A stretch of DNA of 54,649 nucleotides from Nitrosomonas sp. (GCF_021731985.1 NZ_JAKFWH010000084.1:1-54649), one strand, 5' to 3'. Shown: positions 38,031 to 47,611, counted from the first letter of the stretch. A program made the numbers and translations. Notes: generated by a model from the letters alone, not told the origin.

Positions 38031-38597
38031 TTAAACCATGTAGAGCGGTGCTTTTTCACTAAGCAGAATTTCTCCAAGGTCAAAAAAGTAGTCAGCGCTC
38101 CGCCGCAATGCTGGATTAAGACCATCGCGAACGAACCAAACAAAGACTTGTGGTCCTTGTGCTTTCACGGCTTCAACTAGAGGAACATAATCTTGATCGC
38201 CAGCGACAAGCACCGCGACGTCGTAATTTCCGTAGTGTGCATGAGAAAGCATTTCTACAGAGAGTGATATGTCGACGCGCTTTGAGCCCCTACTCTTGTT
38301 TTTAGGAAAAACACGCGGTGCTTGTATACCAAGTGCGTAGAGCTTATCATGGATTTTATTGCGATGATCTTCGTCGCCACGGACAGATGTATAGTAGTAG
38401 CGCCTTACTGTGTTCACCGTGCGATGAGAATTACCATCAAGTAAGGGCGACCACACGTAAGTGTCTCGCTCGAATTGAACATGTTTGAATGGTTGCTTAT
38501 CGCCGAGTAGGTTAGCATACCGCATAGCGAGATTTTCGCCATCGACGAACACCATTACTCGGGAATTCTTAATTTCTGGAGGGTAGGGAAATGGCAT
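38031..38597 (-). CDS. NYN-domain protein (LabA/DUF88 type)
   Basis: 188 residues. NYN (PIN-like) ribonuclease fold with the acidic residues in VMVFVDGENLAMR, in KRVDISLSVEML and in VLVAGDQDYVPLVEAVKAQG. These could coordinate metal for RNA cleavage. The family includes RNA-processing and regulatory proteins; the target here is unknown. It is a single gene next to a REP pair, in an accessory stretch that includes the MntA/HepT module. Confidence 0.82.
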   Translation of the reverse strand: MPFPYPPEIKNSRVMVFVDGENLAMRYANLLGDKQPFKHVQFERDTYVWSPLLDGNSHRTVNTVRRYYYTSVRGDEDHRNKIHDKLYALGIQAPRVFPKNKSRGSKRVDISLSVEMLSHAHYGNYDVAVLVAGDQDYVPLVEAVKAQGPQVFVWFVRDGLNPALRRSADYFFDLGEILLSEKAPLYMV

Positions 38598-38782
38598 GGT
38601 TTAATTATATCTCAGAGAGATAACTGGTAAAGCAATAGTACTGCATAATGGTATTGCCTGATTTCTATCAGTGATCCTTATCAATATAGATGTCTTTTTT
38701 TACCTAATAGCCACCCATATCAGGCCGTGAATCAGAAATGAAGAAGCAAAAATTTTCTTGATTCACGACCTTTGTTTTTTGG

Positions 38783-38848
38783 TTACTTCGGTGTTTCTTT
38801 TTTAGGCTTCTTTGCTTCTTTGTTTTTGCGTTGCTGTCCTTTTGCCAT
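38783..38848 (-). CDS. Tiny basic protein of 21 residues
   Basis: Reads MAKGQQRKNKEAKKPKKETP followed by K and a stop. AAGGAG lies 7 bases upstream, an ideal ribosome site. Ten of 21 residues are Lys or Arg. Short MAKGQ(M/Q)R-type proteins of this kind recur in proteobacteria, usually without annotation. It probably binds RNA or another polyanion, but no function is known. A 9-bp inverted repeat (38726-38734 and 38759-38767) follows the stop. Confidence 0.7.
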   Translation of the reverse strand: MAKGQQRKNKEAKKPKKETPK

Positions 38849-39365
38849 GATCGTCTCCTTGTGTGATGACAACGACATCATAAACTGAATGACAATGCTT
38901 GTGTTGCCGGTACATTCTATCGTGAAATGTGAGTTTCGTAACTGCACTGTCAATCGATATAGAACAATCCCCGCTGCCGGAACATTTGCCAGTTGGAGTG
39001 ATGATCTAAGCGGCGCACGCTGCAGGGGAAGTGCGGTGATATACTGTCCTAAGCGAGGCGCTTTGCTATGACAAATGTCCTGGCAAAAAGGGAAGTATTA
39101 ACTATATCTATCTTATTGTTCTAATGATTATTATGGGGAGGCATGCATTTTTATGCACATTCTTCTGATAAATCGGCAATAGTTTTTCTTGTATACTCGT
39201 AACCTGATGAATGTATGAATCTATTTTTCATGGTTGTCGTGATATTTGACACTAGGTGCCATGCAAAAGAACATGTTTAGGATTAAACGAGTGGTCTGTT
39301 GATTGTTTTATCTCAGCACTATGGATACTCGTCAAGCTAATAATATAAATTTGGAGAAAAACATC
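38849..39365. other. Long intergenic region upstream of the PEP-CTERM gene
   Basis: About 517 bases, AT-rich towards the right. I see no supportable ORF, only an 18-codon frame at 39069 without a clear ribosome site. It must carry the promoters of the tiny basic protein (minus) and the PEP-CTERM gene (plus). Confidence 0.4.
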
Positions 39366-40073
39366 ATGAAAGCTCGATCTCTTTTATCACACACGTTGTT
39401 ACTCGGAGCAGGCGTGTTACTGGCCACATCGGCGCAAGCTACTATTTTGACTTTCGATTTGGATCCGGCCGTGCCAAATTATGGCGATATTCCGGGAAAC
39501 TACGGAGATAACGTTAATGCTGCGAGTGATGCGGTCGGATCGTATCTCGTGGGTAATGGCTATACGCCTAATGTGACGACTGAATATAACACGTGGAAAA
39601 TTAGCACGGATACAGTCCATTATAATAATCTGGATTTTTGGGCTACAGGCTACGGTGATCTGACAAACGTTGCTTTTAGTGTCACCAGTAGCGATCATTT
39701 TGCGGAAATCACTTTAGTGCCTGAGCCCGGCTGGGCGATTCGCCTCAATAGTTTCGATATAGCTGGTTATTACATTGTCGATCATCCCAGTTCTCAAGTG
39801 CGAATTCTGGATGGTACCAGCAATACGATATTGGTCGATTACTCACCCGTGACTATCCTGGGAACAGGCGGAACACATAGTGCATTCACCCCAGGCTTGA
39901 CACATGAAGGACCGTTGTCGATCCGTTTTGGCTATAACGATTGGAATGTCGGTATTGATAATATCAACTTTGATCAGGTAGCCGTCGTACCCGAGCCAGA
40001 AACCTACGCCATGTTACTTGCTGGTTTGGGACTCGTTGGCTTTATGGCGCGACGTAGAAAGCAAAACGCTTAA
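39366..40073 (+). CDS. PEP-CTERM sorted exported protein
   Basis: 235 residues from ATG at 39366 (GGAG upstream). The signal peptide ends in ATSAQA. The body is beta-rich and Asn/Asp-rich. The C-terminus has the sorting signal VPEPETYAMLLAGLGLVGFMARRRKQ, with PEP motif, hydrophobic helix and Arg cluster. Such proteins are processed by exosortase (EpsH/XrtA) and usually go to the outer surface or extracellular matrix, often together with exopolysaccharide. Exosortase itself is not in the window. A terminator follows. Confidence 0.92.
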   Translation: MKARSLLSHTLLLGAGVLLATSAQATILTFDLDPAVPNYGDIPGNYGDNVNAASDAVGSYLVGNGYTPNVTTEYNTWKISTDTVHYNNLDFWATGYGDLTNVAFSVTSSDHFAEITLVPEPGWAIRLNSFDIAGYYIVDHPSSQVRILDGTSNTILVDYSPVTILGTGGTHSAFTPGLTHEGPLSIRFGYNDWNVGIDNINFDQVAVVPEPETYAMLLAGLGLVGFMARRRKQNA

Positions 40074-40096
40074 ACGGATTAAACTGTGTTCCCAAA

Positions 40097-40123
40097 AAAC
40101 CCGTCCGAGTGGCGGGTTTTTTT
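40097..40123 (+). terminator. Rho-independent terminator after the PEP-CTERM gene
   Basis: ACCCG (40099-40103) pairs with CGGGT (40113-40117), flanked by As on the left and by a T-run on the right, 24 bases after the stop codon. Confidence 0.8.
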
Positions 40124-40324
40124 GTGGGTGGCAGGTTTTGCATAGCCATTTTACTTTGTGTTAACAAGAGAATTGGGTTGTAACGCTTTATTAAGCAATT
40201 CTGATCGAGTTCCGCAGCCTATTGCAGCAGGCTGAAGTTGATGATTCCCGGAAACTCGCTGTGTTACGAAGAGATGTTGAAGGAGAGCCGTCTCATAGAG
40301 CGGAGAAATTTATTCTCGAGTCAA

Positions 40325-40499
40325 ATGGCCAAGGAAGAAGGTGTGTTAATCAGCATTAATTCCGATGCCCATAGCGTTTACGATTTCGCCAATCTGCGCT
40401 TTGGCATCGGGCAAGCGCGGCTGGCTGGAGAAACACGATGTATTGAATACCCGTTACTTGAAGGAATTGCGTCTCCTAATCAATCGCACCATGTCATAA
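40325..40499 (+). pseudogene. C-terminal remnant of a PolX-type PHP domain, frameshifted
   Basis: The stretch MAKEEGVLISINSDAHSVYD and then FANLRFGIGQA is the end of the PHP phosphoesterase domain of PolX-like DNA polymerases. After GQA the frame is lost. The expected continuation RGWLEKHDVLNTRYLKELR and then LLINRTMS with a TAA at 40497 sits in another frame, consistent with deletion of about 5 bases in a CGCGG repeat near 40418. Nothing upstream of about 40310 resembles the rest of PolX. It is a decayed fragment directly before the phosphoribosyltransferase gene. Confidence 0.78.
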
Positions 40500-40517
40500 T
40501 CATGTGAAGGAGCCATT

Positions 40518-41162
40518 ATGATTTTTGCCGACCGCATCACAGCAGCCGGGAAACTGGCGGAAGCACTTTCTGAGTATCAAGATAAAAATCCGCTGGTACT
40601 GGCTATTCCCAGAGGCGCCGTGCCGATGGCCAAGGTGATTGCTGAGGAATTGAACGGTGAAATGGATGTGGTACTGGTGCGTAAATTACGTGCACCGGGC
40701 AATCCCGAGTTTGCGATCGGTTCTGTTGATGAGAGCGGTTGGGTTTATCTGACTGAGTATGCCAAGCAAGCCGGTGCCGATCAGGATTACATCAACCGGG
40801 AAGTATCTGTTCAGCTGGAAACCATCCGGCAGCGGCGCGCGCAATATACTCCAATGCATCCGCCGGTTGATCCCGCTGGAAGGATTGTCATCGTCATCGA
40901 TGACGGGCTGGCCACGGGATCGACGATGATCGCCGCACTGCATGCATTACGTAACAAAAAACCGGCAGAATTGATCTGTGCCGTGCCTGTAGCGCCGCCG
41001 GAGACATTGAGGAAATTAGAGGGAAAGGCGGATCATATTGTTTGCTTATCCTCTCCAATCAATTTCTATGCGGTAGGGCAGTTTTACGCGGATTTTCCGC
41101 AAGTGACCGATGAAGAAGTGATTGCTTGTCTTGCCGGGTCAAATCGGCAAGAGAAGGAGTAA
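40518..41162 (+). CDS. Phosphoribosyltransferase-family protein
   Basis: 214 residues. The PRPP-binding motif VIVIDDGLATGSTM is intact, and the N-terminal part has LAIPRGAVPMAKVIAEEL and LVRKLRAPGNPEFAIGSVDE, typical of stand-alone PRTases often found beside dienelactone-hydrolase or PolX genes. The substrate base is unknown. Ribosome site AAGGAG. The broken PolX fragment immediately upstream suggests the pair was once an operon. Confidence 0.85.
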   Translation: MIFADRITAAGKLAEALSEYQDKNPLVLAIPRGAVPMAKVIAEELNGEMDVVLVRKLRAPGNPEFAIGSVDESGWVYLTEYAKQAGADQDYINREVSVQLETIRQRRAQYTPMHPPVDPAGRIVIVIDDGLATGSTMIAALHALRNKKPAELICAVPVAPPETLRKLEGKADHIVCLSSPINFYAVGQFYADFPQVTDEEVIACLAGSNRQEKE

Positions 41163-41207
41163 TTGTGCGTATTCTGTTGATCGAAAATTATTTACTAGGA
41201 GTTTGCC

Positions 41208-41708
41208 ATGATACGAAACCCGATTGATATTGCCAGCCGTGTTAGCTCTAATTTATCCGCGCTCATTGAAGATCGCGTGAATAAGTCAGAGCTGGAGCAA
41301 GATATAACGCTCGCCACCATTCATGATTTTGTTGCGGGTCTGCTTAGCGATGCATTTACTGAAACAGAGGAGCGGCACCATTTTGATAGTAATGAATCAT
41401 TGCTGGATGAACTGAATGCATTGATCGAGGAATTTGGCGAATCGGCGCTAGCCATTGACTTTGTGCAGGAAAATGCCAGTGAGCCCTTATCACGAGTCAT
41501 TGACGCAGTGGTCAATGACAGGGATCAAGAAAACCCGCCGACACTCGAAGCCGTAAAAGACGCGATGATTTCGGGGTTGTTAGCAAGTTTAGTGGGCGCT
41601 GGTGTATTGGATGAGGATGAAGATGATGTCTTGCTGGCAGAAATTGATGCGCTGATCGACCGGCATGGTCCCGATGCCCTGGCAGAAGAGTTCATACGAT
41701 ACGAATAG
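41208..41708 (+). CDS. Hypothetical acidic helical protein
   Basis: 166 residues with AGGAG before the ATG. Strongly acidic and helical, with two internally similar parts: LLDELNALIEEFGESALAIDFV and VLLAEIDALIDRHGPDALAEEFI. The internal repeat (LLxEIxALIxxxGxxALAxxFI) suggests duplication. Between them lie acidic turns. No membrane segment or motif. Function unknown. Confidence 0.7.
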   Translation: MIRNPIDIASRVSSNLSALIEDRVNKSELEQDITLATIHDFVAGLLSDAFTETEERHHFDSNESLLDELNALIEEFGESALAIDFVQENASEPLSRVIDAVVNDRDQENPPTLEAVKDAMISGLLASLVGAGVLDEDEDDVLLAEIDALIDRHGPDALAEEFIRYE

Positions 41709-41830
41709 AATAATCGCTCGTTTCTTTTTTTGTTGTAACTACCATTCTTCTGAGTAAAAATGAACCTTAGCATCGATTCTCAATCGAATTACGCATTGGC
41801 TTCGGCTTCATTATTTATTTTTACTGACTT

Positions 41831-42280
41831 ATGGACCTCGATAAAATCTACGTATTGCAAACGGGTGTAAGCCTTAAAATTTCGACTATTGCTTTGCAAG
41901 AATTGATTGCAAATGCTATCGGTAAACAAAAGTTTCCTGAACTCGAAAGTATTCGCAGCACATCGGATTTATATGCCTATCTATCGGTTGTTGTCTGTGA
42001 AGGCGCGGAAGACTTAATCAGCAGACGGCAGCGTTGGATAGATCAAAAAATAAAAGCCGACCTAGTCGCAGGGCGGCCGGTTCCTTTCAATAACTTTTGC
42101 AATCTTTTCTGGCGCAATCTCGATGAAGACGATCCCGATGGTGACGAATGGCAGCAATTGATGGCCAGTGACCAGTTTTATTCTCAATTGACTGTGCTAC
42201 TGAACAAATTGCGCATCGCTGAACGCAGCTTGCAGCAATATAAGGGAGCAGTTCCTGATTGGTATCTTGGTTCGGCTTAA
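41831..42280 (+). CDS. Hypothetical protein
   Basis: 149 residues, soluble, helical. Readable features are ISTIALQELIANAIGKQKFPELESI, a Cys in VVVCEGAEDLIS, and an acidic turn NLDEDDPDGDEW. The ribosome site is weak. No recognised family. It lies in an AT-rich accessory stretch before DUF2971. Confidence 0.6.
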   Translation: MDLDKIYVLQTGVSLKISTIALQELIANAIGKQKFPELESIRSTSDLYAYLSVVVCEGAEDLISRRQRWIDQKIKADLVAGRPVPFNNFCNLFWRNLDEDDPDGDEWQQLMASDQFYSQLTVLLNKLRIAERSLQQYKGAVPDWYLGSA

Positions 42281-42432
42281 ACTCCATCCAGATTAACAAG
42301 GAAGTTTTAAAGAGTTTATGTTTGAGAAATTGTATTGACCTGCATAGGTACAATGTGCTTCGCTTTTGATATTTTATATTACGTCTGTACATAAAAAACC
42401 AATCGTGTCTGACTCTTTCAACTCCTGCCAAC

Positions 42433-43284
42433 ATGCCAATCCTTTATCACTACTGTTCTGCCGAAGCTTTTCTAAACATAGTCACATCACGAGCAATTTG
42501 GCTTTCATCACTTACTCAATCCAATGATTACATGGAAGGGAAACTTGTAACTCAATCAGTTATGCGGCTAGCACATAAGGATAAACTTGGAATCGAAGAA
42601 ATTAGCAATTTACAAGACTCAATCAATCAGTTGGAAATTCTTATTGATGGTCTGGGTTTCTGTCTTTCTGAAGAAGGGGATCTATTGAGTCAATGGAGAG
42701 GTTATGCTTCTGATGCTACCGGAGTTTCTATCGGTTTCAGCCAAGAGTATCTGGAATGGCTAGAGAAGGAGAATCGCAACAGTTCAGATAGCTTGAATTT
42801 ATTTAAAGTTGAATATGAAATTGATACCCATGATCAGCTTATATCTCCAACATATCAAGAGATAAGACAGTTATTTAAAATTGAAAATCGTAAACATGGG
42901 TTACTTGAATTAAGAAGTGATCAGCAAATAGCTGAGGAAATTACGGCTAAGGATAAAGCAAAACAGAATCGGTCTTTAAAAACAATCAGTTTGTTTAATT
43001 ATTTATTTTTACTAAAATCCTCGGCATTCAAGGAAGAGAAGGAATGGCGTCTCGTCTCTTACATTTCCAATATGCGTACCGGTGAATGCAGCTACCGAGT
43101 AACAGAGGGAAAGATTGTGCCATATCGTTCGTATGAATTAAGAGAACTAGAGAAAGTGCCTATTCTTGAAGTCATCCTTGGCCCTAAACATTCAACACCA
43201 GTTCATGTGATCAAAAAATTTCTTGAGAAGAATGGATTTGGCAATGATATAAACATACGCAGGTCTAAAGCCTCTTATCGTTAG
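42433..43284 (+). CDS. DUF2971 family protein
   Basis: 283 residues. Motifs are typical of DUF2971: ILYHYCSAEAFLNIVTSRAIW, LSSLTQSNDYMEG, LLSQWRGYASDATGVSIGFS, and FKEEKEWRLVSY. No biochemical role is established for the family; conserved Tyr/His, Arg and Glu positions hint at an ADP-ribosyltransferase-like or nucleotide-binding enzyme. It is AT-rich and sits among unknown genes, so it is probably a cargo gene of an accessory region. Confidence 0.8.
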   Translation: MPILYHYCSAEAFLNIVTSRAIWLSSLTQSNDYMEGKLVTQSVMRLAHKDKLGIEEISNLQDSINQLEILIDGLGFCLSEEGDLLSQWRGYASDATGVSIGFSQEYLEWLEKENRNSSDSLNLFKVEYEIDTHDQLISPTYQEIRQLFKIENRKHGLLELRSDQQIAEEITAKDKAKQNRSLKTISLFNYLFLLKSSAFKEEKEWRLVSYISNMRTGECSYRVTEGKIVPYRSYELRELEKVPILEVILGPKHSTPVHVIKKFLEKNGFGNDINIRRSKASYR

Positions 43285-43413
43285 GTTTTCATTAAGATTA
43301 TCCAAACTTTGAGAAATACAAAACCCACCATACAGATCCTTAAGCAGAGAATTGTATATACAATTTGTTTATCGATATTTTATAGTCTTTCTTGGGTTAA
43401 TTTTAAGATTACT

Positions 43414-44112
43414 TCACCAAGGCACAATCTGCCCATCAAACGCATAAAACTTTCCGGAGTCCGCAAATTTCAAATTACTGATGACACGGCGCATGCCGGT
43501 GACGCTTTGTTCGGTAGTAATTAATGCGTTCGGACCGCCCATGTCGGTTCTGACCCATCCGGGATGGAGTAATACTGCGGTAATCCGGCTTGAATCCAAG
43601 TCAATCGACAGGCTTTTCATTACGATATTGACCGCTGCTTTGCTGGAGCGGTAGATGTAGCTGCCGCCGCCGCGATTGTCTGCAATGCTGCCCATTTTGC
43701 TGGTGATGGTGATGATGGTTTTTAGCTGGCTTTGGGAAATCTGCTGGATAAAAGCTTCGGCCATTTTTAGCGGTGCCATCGTATTGACTGCAAAGGCATA
43801 AACCCACGCAGCATAATCCGTTGCTCCGAAGGCATCACCGTGTTCCGGCGGATAGACACCGGCATTATTGATCAATAAGTCAATCATCTGATTGGATAAA
43901 GCTTGTGATAACTGTTCAATCTGATGGTGGCTGGTTACATCGAGCGGATGGACGGTTATCTGATCCGGATATTGCGCGGCCAAACGATTCAGTGCCTCCG
44001 CTGTTACCGGATTGCGGCAGCAAGCAAAAACACGCCAGCCATCTTTGGCATATTGCCGGACAAATTCAAGTCCGATGCCACGATTTGTGCCTGTAATTAA
44101 TGCTGTTCTCAT
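43414..44112 (-). CDS. SDR-family short-chain oxidoreductase
   Basis: 232 residues. Rossmann motif TGTNRGIGLEFVRQYAKDG, NNAGVYPPE, and catalytic YRSSKAA (Tyr-x3-Lys) with the upstream Ser region ITSKMGS. Classical SDR with NAD(P). The substrate is unknown; the sequence resembles the CsgA-like group. Single gene, divergent from rlmJ. Confidence 0.9.
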   Translation of the reverse strand: MRTALITGTNRGIGLEFVRQYAKDGWRVFACCRNPVTAEALNRLAAQYPDQITVHPLDVTSHHQIEQLSQALSNQMIDLLINNAGVYPPEHGDAFGATDYAAWVYAFAVNTMAPLKMAEAFIQQISQSQLKTIITITSKMGSIADNRGGGSYIYRSSKAAVNIVMKSLSIDLDSSRITAVLLHPGWVRTDMGGPNALITTEQSVTGMRRVISNLKFADSGKFYAFDGQIVPW

Positions 44113-44322
44113 GTCTTTTCCTTATAATTATTCGATAATCTGTGTTTTGACGCTTAAATCCAAACTTCAATGGCGCCTATTTTACAATGCTTGAAAACTT
44201 TCGAAACGGCTGTTGCAAGATCAGGGTGTCAAAACGCTTTGTTTTCTCACAATAACCCAGCAAAAGCTGATAGCATCAACGCAGTCTGAAGATGTAAATC
44301 CGGGAAAATTTCAATCCAATCC

Positions 44323-45195
44323 ATGCTGAGCTACCGACACGCCTTTCATGCAGGCAATCACGCCGATGTCCTGAAGCACTTGATCGAAGTACAATTGCTG
44401 CGTCATCTGATGCAGAAAGATAAACCGTTTTGGTATATCGATACCCATGCTGGCGCAGGCTGCTATGCGCTGGATCGCGGCTTTGCTGCACAGAATGCGG
44501 AATACGAAAGCGGTATCGCCCGTTTGTGGGATCGCGACGATTTGCCGGGTGCGCTGGCCGATTATGCGTCGCTGGTAAAAGACATCAATCCGGACAAGCA
44601 GATGAAGTTGTATCCCGGTTCGCCATTATTCGCCCTGCACTTGTTGCGTGAGCAGGATCGGCTGCGATTGTTTGAGCTGCATCCGGCGGATAGCGAAATT
44701 CTTCAGCAAAACTTTGCCGCCGAGGGTGCACGGGTGCAAGTGCAGAGTACCGATGGTTTTGGTGCATTGAAGGCACTATTGCCCCCGCCGTCACGCCGCG
44801 CGCTGGTGTTGATCGATCCGCCTTACGAAGATAAACAGGATTATCGCCGCGTCATATCGGCATTGGGCGAAGGTCTGAAACGCTTTGCCAACGGTATCTA
44901 TGCGGTGTGGTATCCGCAGTTGCAGCGCGTTGAGGCAAAACAATTGCCCGAGCAGTTCAAGCGATTGCCCGTGAAGAGTTGGCTGCATGTTGCGCTCAGT
45001 GTGCAGGCACCGGGTAAAGGCGGCTTCGGTATGCATGGTAGCGGCATGTTTGTGTTCAACCCGCCGTGGACTCTTTATGGGATATTGCAGGAGGTGATGC
45101 CTTATCTCGTCAAGCAACTGGCGCAGGATGCACAAGCAAGTTTCATTCTTGAGAAGCACGAGTCAAACTCTCATTCAGGCAATTTGGGGCAATGA
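44323..45195 (+). CDS. rlmJ: 23S rRNA (adenine-2030-N6)-methyltransferase
   Basis: 290 residues. Starts MLSYRHAFHAGNHADVLKHL, contains YIDTHAGAGCYAL (SAM site) and the catalytic IDPPYEDK. It methylates A2030 of 23S rRNA. Length and motifs are normal. Confidence 0.95.
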   Translation: MLSYRHAFHAGNHADVLKHLIEVQLLRHLMQKDKPFWYIDTHAGAGCYALDRGFAAQNAEYESGIARLWDRDDLPGALADYASLVKDINPDKQMKLYPGSPLFALHLLREQDRLRLFELHPADSEILQQNFAAEGARVQVQSTDGFGALKALLPPPSRRALVLIDPPYEDKQDYRRVISALGEGLKRFANGIYAVWYPQLQRVEAKQLPEQFKRLPVKSWLHVALSVQAPGKGGFGMHGSGMFVFNPPWTLYGILQEVMPYLVKQLAQDAQASFILEKHESNSHSGNLGQ

Positions 45196-45401
45196 CAACG
45201 CTACCCATCTGACTGGCAGATAGCCTTAAAATGCCTTGAATATCATGCGGCGCTACGCTAGGCTGTCGCATTTTTGTAAAATGTCTTACGGATATTTTGT
45301 TGAATCCGGGAAATCCAGAATTTTTCCGGTGCTGCATATCCGGAAAACTCCCTAGATACTGGTATTGTCAAAATAATTATAATAATTCCTATTGTAAAAC
45401 C

Positions 45402-47423
45402 ATGATTGAAATCATTGCTGCATTTGCCCGGTGGTCGCAACTGACTGCCAATTTGATCTTGTTTGGAAGCTGCGTTTTTTTTGCCATTATCGGGTCCCAA
45501 AAAACCGTATTTGATGCGCCGTGGGTTATCCGGCTTGAAAGAGTGTTTCCGTGGATAGCTGGTGTGGTCTTGCTGGGACTCATCGGTATTTTGGCTACCA
45601 CAACGAGTGAAGCAACCGCCAATTTAGCCAATTTCTGGAATCCGGAAGCCTGGCTGAGAATTGTGCAGCAAACACAAATTGGACATATCTGGGTGGCTCG
45701 CGCGCTACTGGCGTGCGTGTTATTGGGTGTTATTTTGTTGTTTCGGCGTATTCACCGGGAGCGATGGCATTATTTTTTGTGGGCTGTTGTCGCGTCGCTT
45801 CCTTTGATCGCTGGTACGCTTATGAGTCATTCCAGCGCGGATGAAATGTCGTTTGAGGCGGTTGTGCCTTATGCGTTGCATATTCTGTTTGCTGGCGTGT
45901 GGTTCGGTGCATTGCCAGCCTTTCTGTTTATTTTATATAGCAATCATAGCGAACCGGGTAAGCCATCCAATCAGACGATTGCAAACTATCTGAAGAAATT
46001 CTCGGCAATTGCGTTGCCCGTAATGGTGTTACTGGTGGTGACTGGTCTGATTGTAACCGATCGTTTGGTTGAAACCTTTTATCACACGCTGGTTTCCAGT
46101 CCTTATGGCTGGTTATTGAATGCCAAGCTGAGTATTTTGGCAATTATTCTGGTGATTGCCTTTCAGGCGCGTAATAAGTGGCTTCCGATGCTTTCCGGAG
46201 GAGATGCACAACAAAACAGTGAAGGTGTTATCCATTTAAAAAAATGGGTCGGCATCGAATTTATTCTGGCGCTATTACTGGTGCTGATTGCAACTATCCT
46301 GGCTAATACACTTCCTGCCAAGCATATGGTGATCGATAATTGGCCTTATCCGTTCCGATTCTCGATCAATGCGACATGGGATGAGCCGAATGTGCAGGAA
46401 ATGGTGTGGTCGGGTGTTGTGCTGTTTTTTGTTGCACTGGGTACGGTTTGGCTGGGCGCAAAAAATAACTGGAACAAAATGAAAAGAATTCTGGTTCCGG
46501 GTTTACTGGGAATCAGTTCGATGGCAATTGCTTTGCCGCCTTTGGCCATCGAGGCTTATCCTGAAACTTATCTGAAGCCAACCGTGCCTTTCGATGCGAT
46601 TTCAATCTCGAATGGGTTTAGGCTGTTTAGCGAGCATTGCGCAAACTGTCATGGCCCGCAAGGCAAAGGAACTGGTACCATCGTCGATCCAGAGGTCAGA
46701 GATCCAACGGATCTTTTGACCGAGGAGCATACGGCAAAATATACCGTGGGCAATATTTTTCACCAGCTATCGCACGGTATTCCGGGAACAAAAATGCCGG
46801 GTTTTGCTGCGTCTTTGTCCGAAGAAGACCGCTGGGATCTTATCAATTTTCTCCATGCGTTGTCGCGCGGATTTGATGCGCGCTTACTGGGAAGCATGAT
46901 CGTTCCAGAGAGTCCGGTGATTGCATCACCAGTATTTAGTTATTCTACGAGTGATGGTTCCGATGGCAATTTAAAGGATTTTCGCTTGCAAAAAAATGTG
47001 GTGCTGGTGTTATTCTCCTGGCCGCAATCAAAGGAGCGATTTTTTCAACTGGCTGCATCTTATGACAGAATAAAAGCGCTTAATACTGAGATTCTGGCGG
47101 TTCCAATTCATGCACTTAATGAGCAAGAATTACAGCAAATCGTCAGTATTGCTCCTTTCCCAGTAGTTACTGAAGGCTGGTCGGAAATCAAAGACAGCTA
47201 CTGGTTATACCGGCGTGTTAGAACGGTTCCCGATCTGTCGAGAAAAGGTATGTTTCCGGGACATATGGAGTTTGTAACCGATCGCTTTGGATATTTGCGC
47301 GCCCGATGGGTTGCTCAGTTTGAAGGGTTTGGCTGGCAGAATATCAGTGCTTTAACGTTGCAATTGACTCAGCTCAATCAAGAGGGCGAGATTATGCCGC
47401 CACCCGGTGATCATGCACATTGA
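45402..47423 (+). CDS. CopD-type membrane protein fused to cytochrome c and a thioredoxin-like domain
   Basis: 673 residues from ATG at 45402; the frame is open 105 bases further without a ribosome site. Eight or so membrane helices of the CopD (copper-resistance D) family fill about 1-385. A periplasmic cytochrome c domain follows, with heme site CANCH (413-417) and probable axial Met in TKMPGFAASL. The last 160 residues (KDFRLQKNVVLVLFSWPQ...) have a redoxin-like fold outline but lack the CxxC pair. It probably couples copper handling to electron transfer in the periplasm. Copper enzymes are central to ammonia oxidizers, so the context is suggestive. Function of the final domain is inferred. 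Confidence 0.85.
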   Translation: MIEIIAAFARWSQLTANLILFGSCVFFAIIGSQKTVFDAPWVIRLERVFPWIAGVVLLGLIGILATTTSEATANLANFWNPEAWLRIVQQTQIGHIWVARALLACVLLGVILLFRRIHRERWHYFLWAVVASLPLIAGTLMSHSSADEMSFEAVVPYALHILFAGVWFGALPAFLFILYSNHSEPGKPSNQTIANYLKKFSAIALPVMVLLVVTGLIVTDRLVETFYHTLVSSPYGWLLNAKLSILAIILVIAFQARNKWLPMLSGGDAQQNSEGVIHLKKWVGIEFILALLLVLIATILANTLPAKHMVIDNWPYPFRFSINATWDEPNVQEMVWSGVVLFFVALGTVWLGAKNNWNKMKRILVPGLLGISSMAIALPPLAIEAYPETYLKPTVPFDAISISNGFRLFSEHCANCHGPQGKGTGTIVDPEVRDPTDLLTEEHTAKYTVGNIFHQLSHGIPGTKMPGFAASLSEEDRWDLINFLHALSRGFDARLLGSMIVPESPVIASPVFSYSTSDGSDGNLKDFRLQKNVVLVLFSWPQSKERFFQLAASYDRIKALNTEILAVPIHALNEQELQQIVSIAPFPVVTEGWSEIKDSYWLYRRVRTVPDLSRKGMFPGHMEFVTDRFGYLRARWVAQFEGFGWQNISALTLQLTQLNQEGEIMPPPGDHAH

Positions 47424-47611
47424 TGTACCGCACTGAAGATCAACCGAAGTTAGAAATCAAACAAGCTAGCACAACTACATTATTACGCTTTACTATTTAA
47501 GTTGGTCATTCTTCTAAGCGCGTTTTATAATCCCTACACAAAACAATAATCCTAATCTTCCGGGGGCAATCAGTGTGACAGTTTATGACTGAGCACTACG
47601 TCTAATAGCGA

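Noticed and set aside
40198..40324. Open frame LIEFRSLLQQAEVDDSRKLAV upstream of the PolX remnant
   Set aside because: I cannot match it to PolX or any family, and it has no start codon or ribosome site.
41164..41226. Short frame starting MRILLIENYLLG, like a response-regulator N-terminus
   Set aside because: Only 20 residues before a stop and it overlaps the next gene's ribosome site; the resemblance may be chance.
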